In this document: positions 44,300-55,835 of the stretch, piece after piece
Numbering within the stretch: the stretch's first letter is position 1
Layout: each line of letters starts with the position of its first letter
Source: Acestrorhynchus altus
Taxonomy: Eukaryota; Chordata; Actinopteri; Characiformes; Acestrorhynchidae
Reading direction: 5' to 3'
NCBI GenBank assembly: GCA_034509495.1
Contig: CM067504.1
Coordinates: 6,770,256 to 6,834,255 of the forward strand
DNA: 64,000 bases
Program-made: the position numbers and the translations under genes
The notes under the pieces: generated by a model
Told to the model about the DNA's origin: nothing
The model's database searches: none
Seen by the model: the letters and a program-made list of their open reading frames with translations, nothing else

Positions 44300-44920
44300 A
44301 GTAAGGGTGAGGTATTTAACCCCAAGAACACAGTGCCAACTGTTAAACATGGTGGTGGTAGCAACATGCCTCTGGGGCTGTTTTGCAAGTGGTATATGGT
44401 TGAAATCACATGATAACTGATAACATGCTTTGCCATAACAGACTGAATCTGTTTCATACCACAGTATTGTTGTTGAAGGCTTCATGGATATTTTTTAAGT
44501 TCAAAATGCATTTATTTAACTAGTTTATTTTTGTTGTGGTATTAAAAATTGGTATTTAGCCTCATAGAATGTAAGTAATATTGGTATGCCTACTGAATTT
44601 CTGATATAGTGACACCCATAATACATTGCACAAAGTGGCTGGATTTTATGAAGAAAGAGGACAAACTTAGAGTAGTTTTGTTTATCCTGAAACCATTTGA
44701 TAAACAATTAAAACTTGGACCCATTTGGGTGCTCCAACTGGACAAATGTGGTTGCAGAACAGATAAAACAGGCTATATTAGGATAACATGGGAATGGCCT
44801 TCCTCGGTCTTTGTCAAAGCTGGGTTTGTTCCAGTGGTCAAATGTGCCACAGAATCCTCTAAGAAGCTGGGAAAGGCACACTGTTTGGTGCATTGCCCAA
44901 AAAACCTGAACTGAGCCAAA
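44300..44920 (+). mobile_element. Tc1-like transposase pseudogene, delta family
   Basis: At 44316-44385 the plus strand encodes NPKNTVPTVKHGGG followed by a worn SIMLWGC-type segment, a hallmark of the middle of Tc1 transposases. After an insertion or diverged gap (44400-44600) a second part, 44609-44850, reads KLGPIWVLQLDKCGCRTDK and then WEWPSSVFVKAG. These correspond to the segment around the second catalytic residue (expected Q-D-N-D; here L-D-K) and the E-W-P segment before the third. The frame is open for 101 codons but the catalytic motif is altered. Fragments of the same lineage are at 47145 and 48690. Confidence 0.7.
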
Positions 44921-45075
44921 GCACTGAAGTAGTAGAGTACTAGAGTAGTAGTCAGGAGAATGTCTACTCAAGAACGTTGTAGCTTTGAAAGCTTAGTTTG
45001 AAGTGGCCTTATCATTAAATCACTGTTATGTTCCAGTTTAAAAATTAGACATGGAGTCTGTATGAGACACATTTT

Positions 45076-45185
45076 TAGATTAGATTAGATTAGATTAGAT
45101 TAGATTAGATTCAACTTTATTGTCAATGTGCAAAGTACCAGTACAGAGCCAATGAAATTCAGTTAGCATCTAACAAGAAGTGCAA
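45076..45185 (-). mobile_element. LINE 3' tail (antisense) fused to a (TAGAT)n pentamer array
   Basis: Seven TAGAT units (45076-45110) run directly into 'tcaactttattgtcaatgtg' (45111-45130) and 'cagagccaatgaaattcagt' (45144-45163), the inverse of a fish LINE 3' end. The pentamer would be the LINE tail. Confidence 0.65.
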
Positions 45186-45327
45186 TATGCAGTGTTATTT
45201 GCATAAAGTGCATGGATATAAGTATGTATACATAGATAAATGAACAAGTACAACAACATGTAGATTACATGTACCGAACAGATGTGCAGAATGTAGTATG
45301 CATGTAGTGGTAGCAGCAATACAGCTG

Positions 45328-45584
45328 AAAACGAATACCAACAGTACTGTATAGAATGAGCAAACAGTTATTAGAGAATTATAAACGAATAGCAAACAGT
45401 AAAACGAATATCAAACAGTACTGTATAGAATGAGCAAACAGTTATTAGAGAATTATAAACGAATACCAAACAGTAAAACGAATATCAAACAGTACTGTAT
45501 AGAAAAAGCAAACAGTTATTACAGAATTATAAACGAATACCAAACAGTAAAACGAATATCAAACTGTACTGTATAGAATGAGCA
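45328..45584. repeat. 74-bp minisatellite, about 3.4 copies
   Basis: The word ACAGTACTGTATAGAA starts at 45341, 45415 and 45489, and its variant ACTGTACTGTATAGAA at 45563: exactly 74 bp apart each time. Units are more than 90 percent identical (single changes such as 'aatgagc' to 'aaaaagc' in the third unit). Each unit also contains two sub-repeats of 'aaacgaatancaaacagta', so the 74-mer itself arose from shorter repeats. It lies 140 bp beyond the LINE tail. Confidence 0.93.
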
Positions 45585-46129
45585 TTCCAGGAGGAGGCTC
45601 AGTATATGCAGTAATATCTAATAACCAGTTTAAATAATCTTTCTTTAAATGAAAATAAATGAAGTCTGCTGGTATAATTTAACAAATCCATGTGATGGCA
45701 GGAGTGCACCAATAATATATGTTTTACGGTAGTTTTACACCCTAAATAAGTCACACTGAACAACGATTATTTTGTAATTTATTCACACGTTTTTGTACTT
45801 TGTGCCCTTTGTCCTTGTATTGTTCTTCTGTTGATTAAATTCCAACGGACTTTCCGTTGTTTGGATGTTTACTCTTTGAAACAGAAGCCACTAAGATATT
45901 CAGTGCATATTATTGACCAATATAAATAAGTTAATGAATTATATCAATGTCAGCTAATACATTTATCATAAGCAAAATATTCCAGTGTTAATTAAGATCA
46001 ATCTTTTCATTCATCTGCAGTCTTTCCTTTAAAACGACTATTTATTTATAGCTGCCATACATGTATGCATCTTACAACCTAGATACCTTCTGATATAATG
46101 ACTAGAAAGGTATTAATACCATTGATTAA

Positions 46130-46137
<8 letters not shown>
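45585..46137. other. Unique AT-rich noncoding sequence
   Basis: Nothing recognised. Confidence 0.4.
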
Positions 46138-46194
<57 letters not shown>

Positions 46195-46212
46195 CACACA
46201 CACACACACACA
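46138..46212. repeat. (TA)n-(CA)n microsatellite
   Basis: Short TATA lead (46130-46137), then about 37 CA units with one GC interruption. Confidence 0.97.
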
Positions 46213-46429
46213 TACAGTTAAAATAGCTGCACAAGTGTGGCACTCAGGCAAAAGTGTCAGAATCAATGCTATTCTGAAGGAAGATTAAAGTAAATAATAA
46301 TAAATTATTAAAATGATTAATAAATAACAATAAATTATTACTGAAATGTGTAATATTTATTAAGCTGTCGAAGTAGAGAGATGTCCTCTGATAATCCATC
46401 CAATGCAGCTTAAAAATTCTCACTCAGTT
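46213..46429. other. AT-rich noncoding sequence
   Basis: (TAAATAA)-rich text at 46290-46340. Confidence 0.4.
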
Positions 46430-47065
46430 CCTGTAGATTGTTTGGTAGGGGTGGAATGTTGATGGCACATCCAATAACAACCCACACATCCCACATGGGA
46501 ATATTCTTGGATTGGACTGGCCGTAGTATAGCATCTGTGTCTTCAAGGCGAGGTCTGGAGACAGCAGCACAACGTGGACGAGTGTTGTCCTTTTGGAATA
46601 GCGCACCCAGAGTGTGTGTTCAGAAAAGGTTGGACCACTGGTTGCAGGACCTCATAAACGTGACGTTGGGCTCTCAAAGTGCCTGTAATGAAGACCAAAG
46701 CTGATCTGCCATCATCCAAAATTGGACACCAGGCCTACTGGACATGTGAGGTGGTGCTACAAACCATTAATCTTGATGCTGGGCACGGTGCCTCTATGAG
46801 ACAAAAGTGGGGTTCATCACTGAAGATGACCTGCTGCCATTCCCAGTGACAGTCTGGTATGAGGCCACTGCAGTCGTACATCGAAATAAGTTGATTCTTT
46901 CTGGGTGCAGCTATTTCTTTGATGGTGAGTGTATTTCCATACAGTTTACAATACAAAATTACATTGTAAACTGGAACATAACAGTGATTGCAGGATAAAG
47001 TTACATCCAAGCCTTCACAGTGCTTTAGCTTGTTTGATGAAATTGAGTGAACATTCCACTGCACT
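46430..47065 (-). mobile_element. Tc3-like transposase pseudogene with two of three catalytic segments
   Basis: On the minus strand, WQQVIFSDEPHFCL (46800-46845) carries the first catalytic Asp, FSDE, with its codon at 46816-46818. In another frame, QKDNTRPRCAAVS (46555-46595) carries the second, in the D-N-x-R-P form typical of Tc3-like proteins of fish (Asp codon 46587-46589). After it IPMWDVWVVIGC (about 46465-46510) is the worn segment that should hold the third residue (expected E-H-x-W-D). Several frame changes separate the three parts, so the gene is dead. Right of 46900 the protein is not readable. Confidence 0.8.
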
Positions 47066-47144
47066 TCGGCTCAACTTGCCTCTGACTGTTTGTGTAATGC
47101 ACCATGGGAACGCAAGCTGAGCAGATGCATTCAGTATCTCTCTG

Positions 47145-47230
47145 AGATGGCTACCAAAAATGTTTGGTAGGTGCAACTTACTAAGTGGCATTTAACCCAA
47201 TAGTAGGTTTGCTGTGGGTATATTTTAACG
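47145..47230 (+). mobile_element. 3' end fragment of a Tc1 delta-type element
   Basis: 'gatggctaccaaaaatgttt' (47147-47166) and 'gtgcaacttactaagtggca' (47171-47190) then 'tttaacccaatagtagg' correspond to the last transposase codons and the start of the right arm in delta-type Tc1 elements, as I know them. It directly flanks the Tc3-like remnant. Confidence 0.5.
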
Positions 47231-47749
47231 CTGTGTCGAACTGTGCACTGGAATCTGGTGTTTGACCTATTCAAAGATGTACTTTGTGCAGCTGATCTGC
47301 TCTAGATAAAGAACAGCTCAGAGTGATTATTAAAAGCCCAATAATGCCATGACACCCATTTCCATAATGAGTGTTTCCAAACTTGATCATGAGTAAAATA
47401 AAGCAGTTTTATTCCGGAATGTAAGTCAGTGTAATTCTTCCGATGTAGTTTTGGAGTATTTTTATTGCACCATTTATTATAAAATATTCACACAATGTGA
47501 AGAACAGCCATTATAATGATGGAAAAAACTAAAATATGTGTTTTTGTGACAGCAACGGTAGTCTTTGGAATGCAGCGACACACTCCAAATGCACAGAGAA
47601 ATAAAACATTTTTTTCCAATTTCGTCTGCCAGTGCAGACGTGTGGATGGCAGGACAAGTGCTTTGAATGCAGATTAACAAGGTTAATGTTTAGGTTTTAG
47701 AATAAAATGTATAAAAACTACTGTGACTGTAGTGCACTTAAGCTAAGTA

Positions 47750-47751
<2 letters not shown>
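47231..47751. other. Unique noncoding sequence
   Basis: Nothing recognised. Confidence 0.4.

Positions 47752-47798
<47 letters not shown>
47752..47798. repeat. (GT)n microsatellite
   Basis: About 23 GT units. Confidence 0.97.
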
Positions 47799-47969
47799 CT
47801 TATCCTCCCTGCCTGCAGTTATTTGACATATCTTTACTTTCAACACATTGCCTCATCTTTTATTCCTGTATACACTATTAATGAACTTATTTATTCAGCC
47901 AATCTTTTATTTATGCACTTATGTTTCATGTTTTGTATATAAAGGGACATTTTATTTTTCTAGTAAACT

Positions 47970-47971
<2 letters not shown>

Positions 47972-48011
<40 letters not shown>
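47972..48011. repeat. (AC)n microsatellite
   Basis: Twenty AC units, inverse of the GT array 170 bp upstream. Confidence 0.97.
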
Positions 48012-48012
<1 letters not shown>

Positions 48013-48127
48013 GCACACACCGAATTACACACACTCCCGCACAAACAATAGGAGTAACATTGTCATTTTGTGTCTGACTCAGTAAGTAAAGGTTAGTTCC
48101 TCTGGTCTGGCATTCAAAGCCACGTGG

Positions 48128-48174
48128 CACACACACCCACACACACCCACACACACACCCACACACACACACAC
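48128..48174. repeat. Imperfect (AC)n with regular ACCC interruptions
   Basis: ACACACCC-type octamers alternate with AC units, then a pure AC end. Confidence 0.93.
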
Positions 48175-48500
48175 ATACATATGCACGTGCACACTCAATT
48201 CTACCCAGTGGGACGAAGTGCTGGAGGAGGAAAAGAGAGAATTCAAAGGATGTTCAGGAAAACAAGTGTATCTGAAGGTGCCAGCTGACCTGCTCTCAAG
48301 AGTAGAATCTTCCATGTAATCTCATTCCAGCTGGGATGCAGATGCTTTTCAGAAGAGTTCCTGCACCAATGCTGGCATTTAGCAAAACAAAAGATGAAGA
48401 AGTTGGGGAGGGGTTGGTTAGGACTTAGTTTGTCCCTGCTTTGGTTTTGGATTAACTAATGAAAGGTATGACGAGGAAAGCAATACTAGTGGGAGAGGAG
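48175..48500. other. Noncoding sequence
   Basis: Nothing recognised. Confidence 0.4.
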
Positions 48501-48510
48501 GAGAGAGAGC

Positions 48511-48586
<76 letters not shown>
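48501..48586. repeat. (GA)n microsatellite
   Basis: About 43 GA units with one GG interruption (48536). Confidence 0.97.
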
Positions 48587-48589
<3 letters not shown>

Positions 48590-48689
48590 TGGTGCAATAG
48601 TAAGTTTGACTGAGTTTGCTTTAGAAAAAGTTGGATTTTAGGGGACACTTTCAAGCTCTGCTTAAGTTTGCAGCTGACCACATGGACCA

Positions 48690-48930
48690 AGAAAGAGCAT
48701 TCGGGAGCAACATTCTATGGTCAAACAAGATATTTGGTCACATCTGACCATAAAAGAAAGGTAAACTATTAAGCCTGGTGGTGGTAGCAGGTTCTATGGT
48801 TGATTTGTTACTGGAACATACCAGTTTCTCATTGTGTTGGACACCATATTTAAACCGTCTGTGCATAAATAAATTAAATTGTTGAGCTGGCATCAGAATG
48901 GCTTTCAAAATGTCCTGATCTGAAAAGCCA
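48690..48930 (+). mobile_element. Tc1-like fragment (delta type)
   Basis: 'acattctatggtcaaacaag' (48710-48729) corresponds to the segment around the first catalytic Asp (Asp lost), and 'aagcctggtggtggtagcag' (48771-48790) to the K-H-G-G-G segment in the middle of Tc1 transposases. No ends are seen. Confidence 0.5.
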
Positions 48931-49509
48931 GGTAAGGCCTTTTTACACCAAGTATGAGTTATTTTGGTGAAAACAAGAGATATAAGCTATAAGCTTTAGT
49001 GAAAGTACAAGAAAAATCAAATACTATATCACTCTTATACAGACCAATCACCAGATTCCACCTGCCTAGCTCCTCTCACTTGCCCAGGGCATAAGCTCCA
49101 TCCCTGCCTGCAATATAAGGCAGGATCTGCAAGGATCCCAGGCCGAGGAGAGGATCTTCACCAAAAATTAATTGCGTTACAAATTGTAAAATCTCCTGAT
49201 TAAAATCTTAAAAAGGTAGAAGTGACTTTCCTCCCTATCACATATGATGCTCCTGAGGGAACTAAAAGTAAAACTCTAGTAAACTGAAATTAAGGACCTA
49301 AATGAACTAGAACTGAACTTTGGGTTCCATTTAGCTAACAGATATTAGCCCACAGATATGACATACACTTTATCACTATGGACTGGTTGCCGAGACATGC
49401 ATTAAGCCAACTCTCTGACTAAATTGCAGTGCCAATGCTTTTTAGTCTAGGATTGGTCTGAAATTTGGAAACCAGCTATATTTATACTTAACTTTTTTGG
49501 AAATAGAGA
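48931..49509. other. Unique noncoding sequence
   Basis: 49020-49170 is more GC-rich, with 'gcaatataaggcaggatctg' (49110-49129), and could be a repeat without a second copy here. Confidence 0.35.
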
Positions 49510-49927
49510 AGAGTAATACAGGCTTTTCTCGGTTTCTACTGCAGTAACAGCCTGTACTCTTCTGGGAAGGCTTTGCATTAGATGTTGGAACAGTGCTGTG
49601 AGGATCTGATTGCATTCAGTCACAGGAGCTTTAGTGAGGTCAGGTACTGATGTTGGTTGATTAGTTCTAAATCACAGACACCACTCCAACTCATCCCAGA
49701 GGTATTGGATGGAGCTCCAACACTCCAGAGTATGCAGTTTCACTGCTTTATAGCCCAATTTTAGGGAGGATTTATTTCTCTCTATCTGATGCTTGGCACT
49801 GGGCACAGTGACCTTAGGCTAATGCATGACAACTCAGCTCTTTGGACATTTTACAAGGTAACGTGCTTTAAGGACTACACATAGAAAGGGTATCTGGATA
49901 TTTTTGGACACACAAACATATAGTGTA
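49510..49927 (-). mobile_element. Tc1-like element, alpha subfamily, copy G
   Basis: 'tcttctgggaaggctttgca' (49558-49577), 'gagctttagtgaggtcaggt' (49626-49645), 'gtattggatggagctccaac' (49701-49720) and 'gcacagtgaccttaggctaa' (49802-49821) form a subfamily slightly different from copies A-F. The right end ('cacaaacatatagtgta', 49911-49927) is intact and next to TA; the left terminal repeat is lost. The transposase gene is mostly deleted. Confidence 0.75.
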
Positions 49928-50099
49928 CATAAGGAAAATGGCACTAACCGTGTACATTAGCAAAATGACATAATAAAAGTATTATACTATTTTGTAATAC
50001 TGTCCTCTGTAATACTATAATACTGATATCTAGTACTATATCAATCTATTTTTAGGACTTTTAGGTATGAAAATCTTCTTTATGCAGAAATACTGATAA

Positions 50100-50530
50100 A
50101 GGGGATAAAGGAGTCCCCAGCATTGAGCTATGGAGTTGTAGAGTTGTCTTCTCTGGAATGATTGTGGTCCATCCAAATTTTTTGGGATGAGTTAGGGAGT
50201 TTGGGACGACGAGGGGTGGTAATCTAGAACATCGGAGGGCGGGTAATAGTACCTGCTTGGTTGGAAGCCCTTTGAAAGAGGTTGCCGTGGGCAAACAGCT
50301 ATAGACAGGGCCCAGGATTTAGTTTGATGCCCTTGGTGTTGATCATCAAATACCCATACCTCATTAACAATCTAGTCATCAAATGCAATCAAATCCTGAC
50401 AGCAATGTTCCAAAATCTAATAGAAGCCATTCATGGACAGTAGACACAGTTACTCCAACAAAAGCAGGGTAAACTCTTTTTAATACCCTTGATTTCAGAA
50501 GAAGCATTGAATTTAATGGTGTCCCATTAA
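50100..50530 (+). mobile_element. Tc1-like element, alpha family, copy H, with a 118-bp insertion
   Basis: Matches copies A and B in the same sense: 'cattgagctatggagttgta' (50122-50141), 'gcaatcaaatcctgacagca' (50385-50404), 'cacagttactccaacaaaag' (50445-50464) and the right end 'aatggtgtccc'. Between 'ggtggt' (50215-50220) and 'gatcatc' (50339) about 118 bp have no counterpart in the other copies. Confidence 0.75.
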
Positions 50531-51223
50531 ATGGATATTAGTGTAACTTCATTATTGACCATTTGTATCACAAATTCAAAAGTAATATAACAGATATTAC
50601 TTGCAACCTGAGATCTGGAACCCATAAAAGTAATACCAAATGAATGCCCTTTGGACACACTAACAACTATTCTTATGTATTAAAATGATGTCTATGTGTA
50701 AATGTTCAACGTCAATTTCTTTATTTAGTAGCATATTTTTGTTCAATAAAAAAAAAAAAGAAATGCAATGAATATAATAAATGCGCTTTGTTTTAGATGC
50801 TGAAGACATCTTGCCATAAGTGTTAAAACTAGGCCTGGCAATATTGGACAGAGAACAAGTGGCTTTGATTAATTAATATATTTATTTATGTTTTGATCAC
50901 AGAAATTGATGGAATTCTTATTTTAGATGCTAAACTTCTTAGAGTGTCTAGCGGTGGATGTGGAATAAAACAAACCTGGAGCCATTAGACAAAGGCCTTT
51001 TGAAATTCATGTAGAAAAGAGGTCAGAGATGCGGGGGATCTTATGATGTCTGAGGATGTGATTCATGTATTCGTGTAGCTTTGTGAAGAACAGTTCAAAC
51101 GGAGGACGGACACATATATTCTGCTCATTGCCTATTAACATATTCTGTTCTCTCTCTGCTTGAACTGGTGGCTGGTGGAGCAGCGCAATATGAACAATAT
51201 CACTGCTAGACTGCTCACTGAAC
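50531..51223. other. Unique noncoding sequence
   Basis: A-run at 50747-50759. 50985-51220 is repeat-free and may be the start of the CNE-like region. No gene. Confidence 0.4.
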
Positions 51224-51256
<33 letters not shown>

Positions 51257-51257
51257 T

Positions 51258-51294
<37 letters not shown>

Positions 51295-51297
51295 TCT
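51224..51297. repeat. (TC)n microsatellite, interrupted
   Basis: Three TC tracts separated by AC and CCAC. Confidence 0.95.
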
Positions 51298-51379
51298 TTG
51301 TCTGTCTCTCCCTCCTGCTTTTAATTATCAGCTTGTCCCTAAAAGCAACAGTGCGCAGGGGGTGGGGTGGGGTAGCGAG

Positions 51380-51545
51380 GAGGTGCAAGAAAAAGAAGCG
51401 ATTGGAAATTTCACTGCAGCCCTTGGGTTCCATGGCAACGGTCGGGCTCTAATTCTGTGTCCTTTGTTGTGTGTCTGGGTGAATAGCAGTTGGAAATATG
51501 GCATTGAAAAGGCCTGTGACGGCAAAAAGAGATGAATTTTAATAA
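51380..51545. promoter_or_regulatory. Candidate conserved noncoding block with an RFX-like palindrome
   Basis: GTTCCATGGCAAC (51427-51439) is one base short of the palindromic RFX X-box (GTTGCCATGGCAAC). A SOX-like CCTTTGTT is at 51461-51468 and CGATTGG (inverted CCAAT) at 51399-51405. The block is unique and lies between two TC arrays. Motif hits alone are weak evidence. Confidence 0.3.
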
Positions 51546-51566
51546 CCCCACACACTCCTGGTTTTT

Positions 51567-51568
<2 letters not shown>

Positions 51569-51600
<32 letters not shown>
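51569..51600. repeat. (TC)n microsatellite
   Basis: Sixteen TC units. Confidence 0.96.
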
Positions 51601-51604
<4 letters not shown>

Positions 51605-52299
51605 ACTTTGATTAGAAAGCGAGGCATGAAGAATCGGTTGGTAAGTGGTTACATCAGATGGACATTCAGTGATTTTCAAAGGGAAGGTGAGAGGTGGATA
51701 ATTCTAATGGTGCACTTTCTTCAAAGGAAATAGCAGGTTGTTTAAGCCGGCCTCCTAACTCCATCATCAGTGTGCGCAGCTCCACTGGCTTTTGTTTCTG
51801 TAACGCAGGCCCACTGGTGAGGTGTGCACACACACTGCAGGAGCGCGAACACTGAGCGTGCAGTGAGGCAGGCATAAGAGGAGTCACAGAAGTGCACTCA
51901 GCAGCCCTGAGAGAATGAAAGAGACACGGAACAAGAAAATCCGTAAACGCATCACCATATAATGAGGCGCTGGAGCCAGACACATTGATCAAAGTGAATA
52001 GAGGCCTGATTGCTTTTTGTTTTTGTCTGAAAGAATACATAAAACAGTCAACTTCAATCATTACTCTACTTTAAGAAAAAAAAAGGCTTTCATGCTATTA
52101 TTATTTCACGTAAAAACCCACATAAGCCAATATTTGGTTAAAGAAGCACTCCTGAGATTAAAAAGGAGGCAGAGGCAATTTAAAAGAATAATAATAATTA
52201 ATATTCAAGCACTGTTTCTATGTATGAGATTAATTTGTAGATGCTGAGGTGGTGAGCGATTCCAAACTGCATGAAAAAAAGTGCTCGCGCTCTCTGCCG
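51601..52299. other. Unique noncoding sequence
   Basis: A 131-codon minus frame (51666-52061) shows no domain, signal peptide or splice context I can support. The region 51720-51920 is rather GC-rich. Confidence 0.4.
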
Positions 52300-53844
<1,545 letters not shown>

Positions 53845-54030
53845 GTACAATTTAAGTTCTGTTTTGTACTCAGAGATACATCTTTCATAAATGTCCCCTC
53901 GAAGGTACAATATTGGACTTCTGGTACATAAAAGTACCTGAACCAGTGCAAAGGCTGCAGAAAAGGACTTGCACTGAAAGGTACTCTATTGTACCTCAAT
54001 AGGGTATCGCTCTGTACAATAATTGGTATT
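53845..54030. mobile_element. Putative GTACC-rich interspersed repeat
   Basis: 'gaggtacaatttaag', 'gaaggtacaatattgg', 'ctggtacataaaagtacctg', 'gaaaggtactctattgtacc' and 'ctctgtacaata' occur within 190 bp on both strands. The same words are at 16550-16820. A non-autonomous transposon with internal inverted repeats is likely; ends not placed. Confidence 0.45.
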
Positions 54031-54590
54031 TGAGTCATTCTATAGGTGCCATTTGCGTCCGTTTCATATCTCGCTCGCAGACGACAGAAGATATGGCCCG
54101 AGAAGGTTGTGGGTTTATAATAAAGAGCAATGGCAAATCACAGTAGCACATTCAGCATAAGGGTATTTGTTATCTATTTAAAGAAGATATGTAGGAAATG
54201 CAAGAAAGCACATTGAAATACTCTGGCCAAACATTCAACCAACCAACCATACTCTTTATTTAACAGGAATGGAATGAGGCCTTAAATAGATGTCCACTGG
54301 TTTGCTCAACCCAGCACATACCAGCCCTTCTCTGCAGAGGAAGACAATTATGCTCATAGACATAAATTAATGAGATGCACAGAAAATGTGCCAAAGAGTT
54401 TTTTTTAAAGCATAATACTATTAACCCAAATGTTCACATTAGAAAACTTGTTAATGTTGAAGAAAATACTGTTTATTAAACATTAGCATTAGCATACATT
54501 GAGCAACATGACATTTGCATCTATATCACAGTTATTTAAGACTGTATGATCTGAAGGTGCACTTTGATTTATGACACCATCACACTAATG
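54031..54590. other. Unique noncoding sequence
   Basis: Nothing recognised; the last eight bases CACTAATG are the left target duplication of the hAT element. Confidence 0.45.
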
Positions 54591-55835
54591 CAGAGGTTCT
54601 TAACCTTTTTCACTGTGCGACCCCCTTTCAGGCTCCAGTAAATTTCGTGACCCCCCTACCACCGAGAAAAAACGGTCACAATAACTCGTAAAATATTCCA
54701 AGTACTTTTCATCATATTTTCTGTTCTGATGCTCCTCTCGTGCAGGGGTCGGCAAGCTTTAAAACCCAAAGAGCCATTTGGACCCGATTTCCATTGAAAA
54801 TAAGACACTGGGAGCCGCAAATAATTTTTGACATCTAAAATGAAGAGAACACAGTATGTATCGCTTTTTCTTACCTTTACACTTTGTATAAACAACTACA
54901 GTGTGTTTGAAATTCAGTATAATTAGATATTATTTATTTAATGAAGGCTTTTTGAACATTTTGAATTCTTAAAAAAAAGCAACCCTGGTTAATGGGATTT
55001 CTGCTTTTGCATATTTCTTCCTGTTTATACAGGAGTCGGGGATGACATTCCATATTTCAAACACAAGTTTGTCCTGGAAGGTTCTCAATATCACTCCATT
55101 TTTAATTCTGAACAAGAGATTCTTAAACAGCTTCAAGATCCTCTGTCAAGCGTTTGAATTTGGACACCCACATGCCTTTGTCTGTTATGTCAGTCAGATC
55201 CAGATCTAGATCCAGCTCTGGCTTCAGATTTGAATCCGGTTCCAGATCAGATTGATTTACACTTGTCGGGTTTTGGCGGTAAACCGGCTTCCACAAGTGT
55301 GACGCTTATTTTGAGTGATGGAAAATAATGAAGTATAATTTTAGATCACAATAATCTTCCGATTTACAATGAAAATTGAAAAAAGTATTAATGCAACAAA
55401 TAACATTTCAATGAAATACTTATAATTTATTTTCCCGAGCCACGTTATGTAGCGGTATAAGGAGTAAAGAGCCGCGGGATGTGACCCCTGATCTAGTGCG
55501 TCTTGCGTCCCTACTTCCAATTCGACCTTCTACAAAACACTCCATTTTAATCCAGCCTGGATGACATGCCGAGCCACAATGTGCATGAACCTGAATCAGG
55601 ATTCAGATTCATGTTGGGTCGAGCAGAACGGCAAGCGAGTCAGGTTGATTCAGTGAAAAAAAATTCTAAAAATGCTCTATTTTAAGAAACAGTGGTTTGC
55701 CAAGCCACGTCCCTCATGCGAGACACTCCATACAGTGTGATAAAGTTTAGCACTTAAATCTGATTCATCGCACATTTAGCTGCTAAAACGTCTTAATTAG
55801 TGTCACATTCGCGACCCCCAGGTTAAGAACCCCTG
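54591..55835. mobile_element. hAT element (outer) interrupted by a second hAT element
   Basis: Ends CAGAGGTTCTTAACCT (54591-54606) and AGGTTAAGAACCCCTG (55820-55835) are inverted repeats with one mismatch in 16. A perfect 8-bp target duplication CACTAATG flanks them (54583-54590 and 55836-55843), the signature of hAT insertion. The bases next to the ends ('tgcgaccccc', 'gcgacccccag') also pair. After subtracting the inner element (54743-55490) about 490 bp remain without an open frame, so this is a non-autonomous hAT. Confidence 0.92.
54743..55490 (-). mobile_element. hAT element (inner) with transposase remnant
   Basis: Ends CAGGGGTCGGCAAGC (54743) and 'gggatgtgacccctg' (to 55490); CAGGGGTC/GACCCCTG are perfect inverted octamers, and AGAGCC/GGCTCT-type words repeat just inside. 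The flanking octamers CTCTCGTG (54735-54742) and ATCTAGTG (55491-55498) agree at 6 of 8 positions, an aged target duplication. On the minus strand 55135-55265 reads ELDLDLDLTDITDKGMWVSK and on to KRLTEDLEAV, and after one frame change LVFEIWNVIPDSC at about 55010-55070. This looks like part of the C-terminal half of a hAT transposase. It is inactive. 748 bp. Confidence 0.8.

Noticed and set aside
45328..45584. Regularly spaced repeats as a CRISPR array
   Set aside because: Whole 74-bp units are repeated without distinct spacers, and the genome is eukaryotic.
51666..52061. 131-codon minus-strand open frame in a GC-richer area
   Set aside because: No domain or splice signals that I can support; could be re-examined with RNA data.
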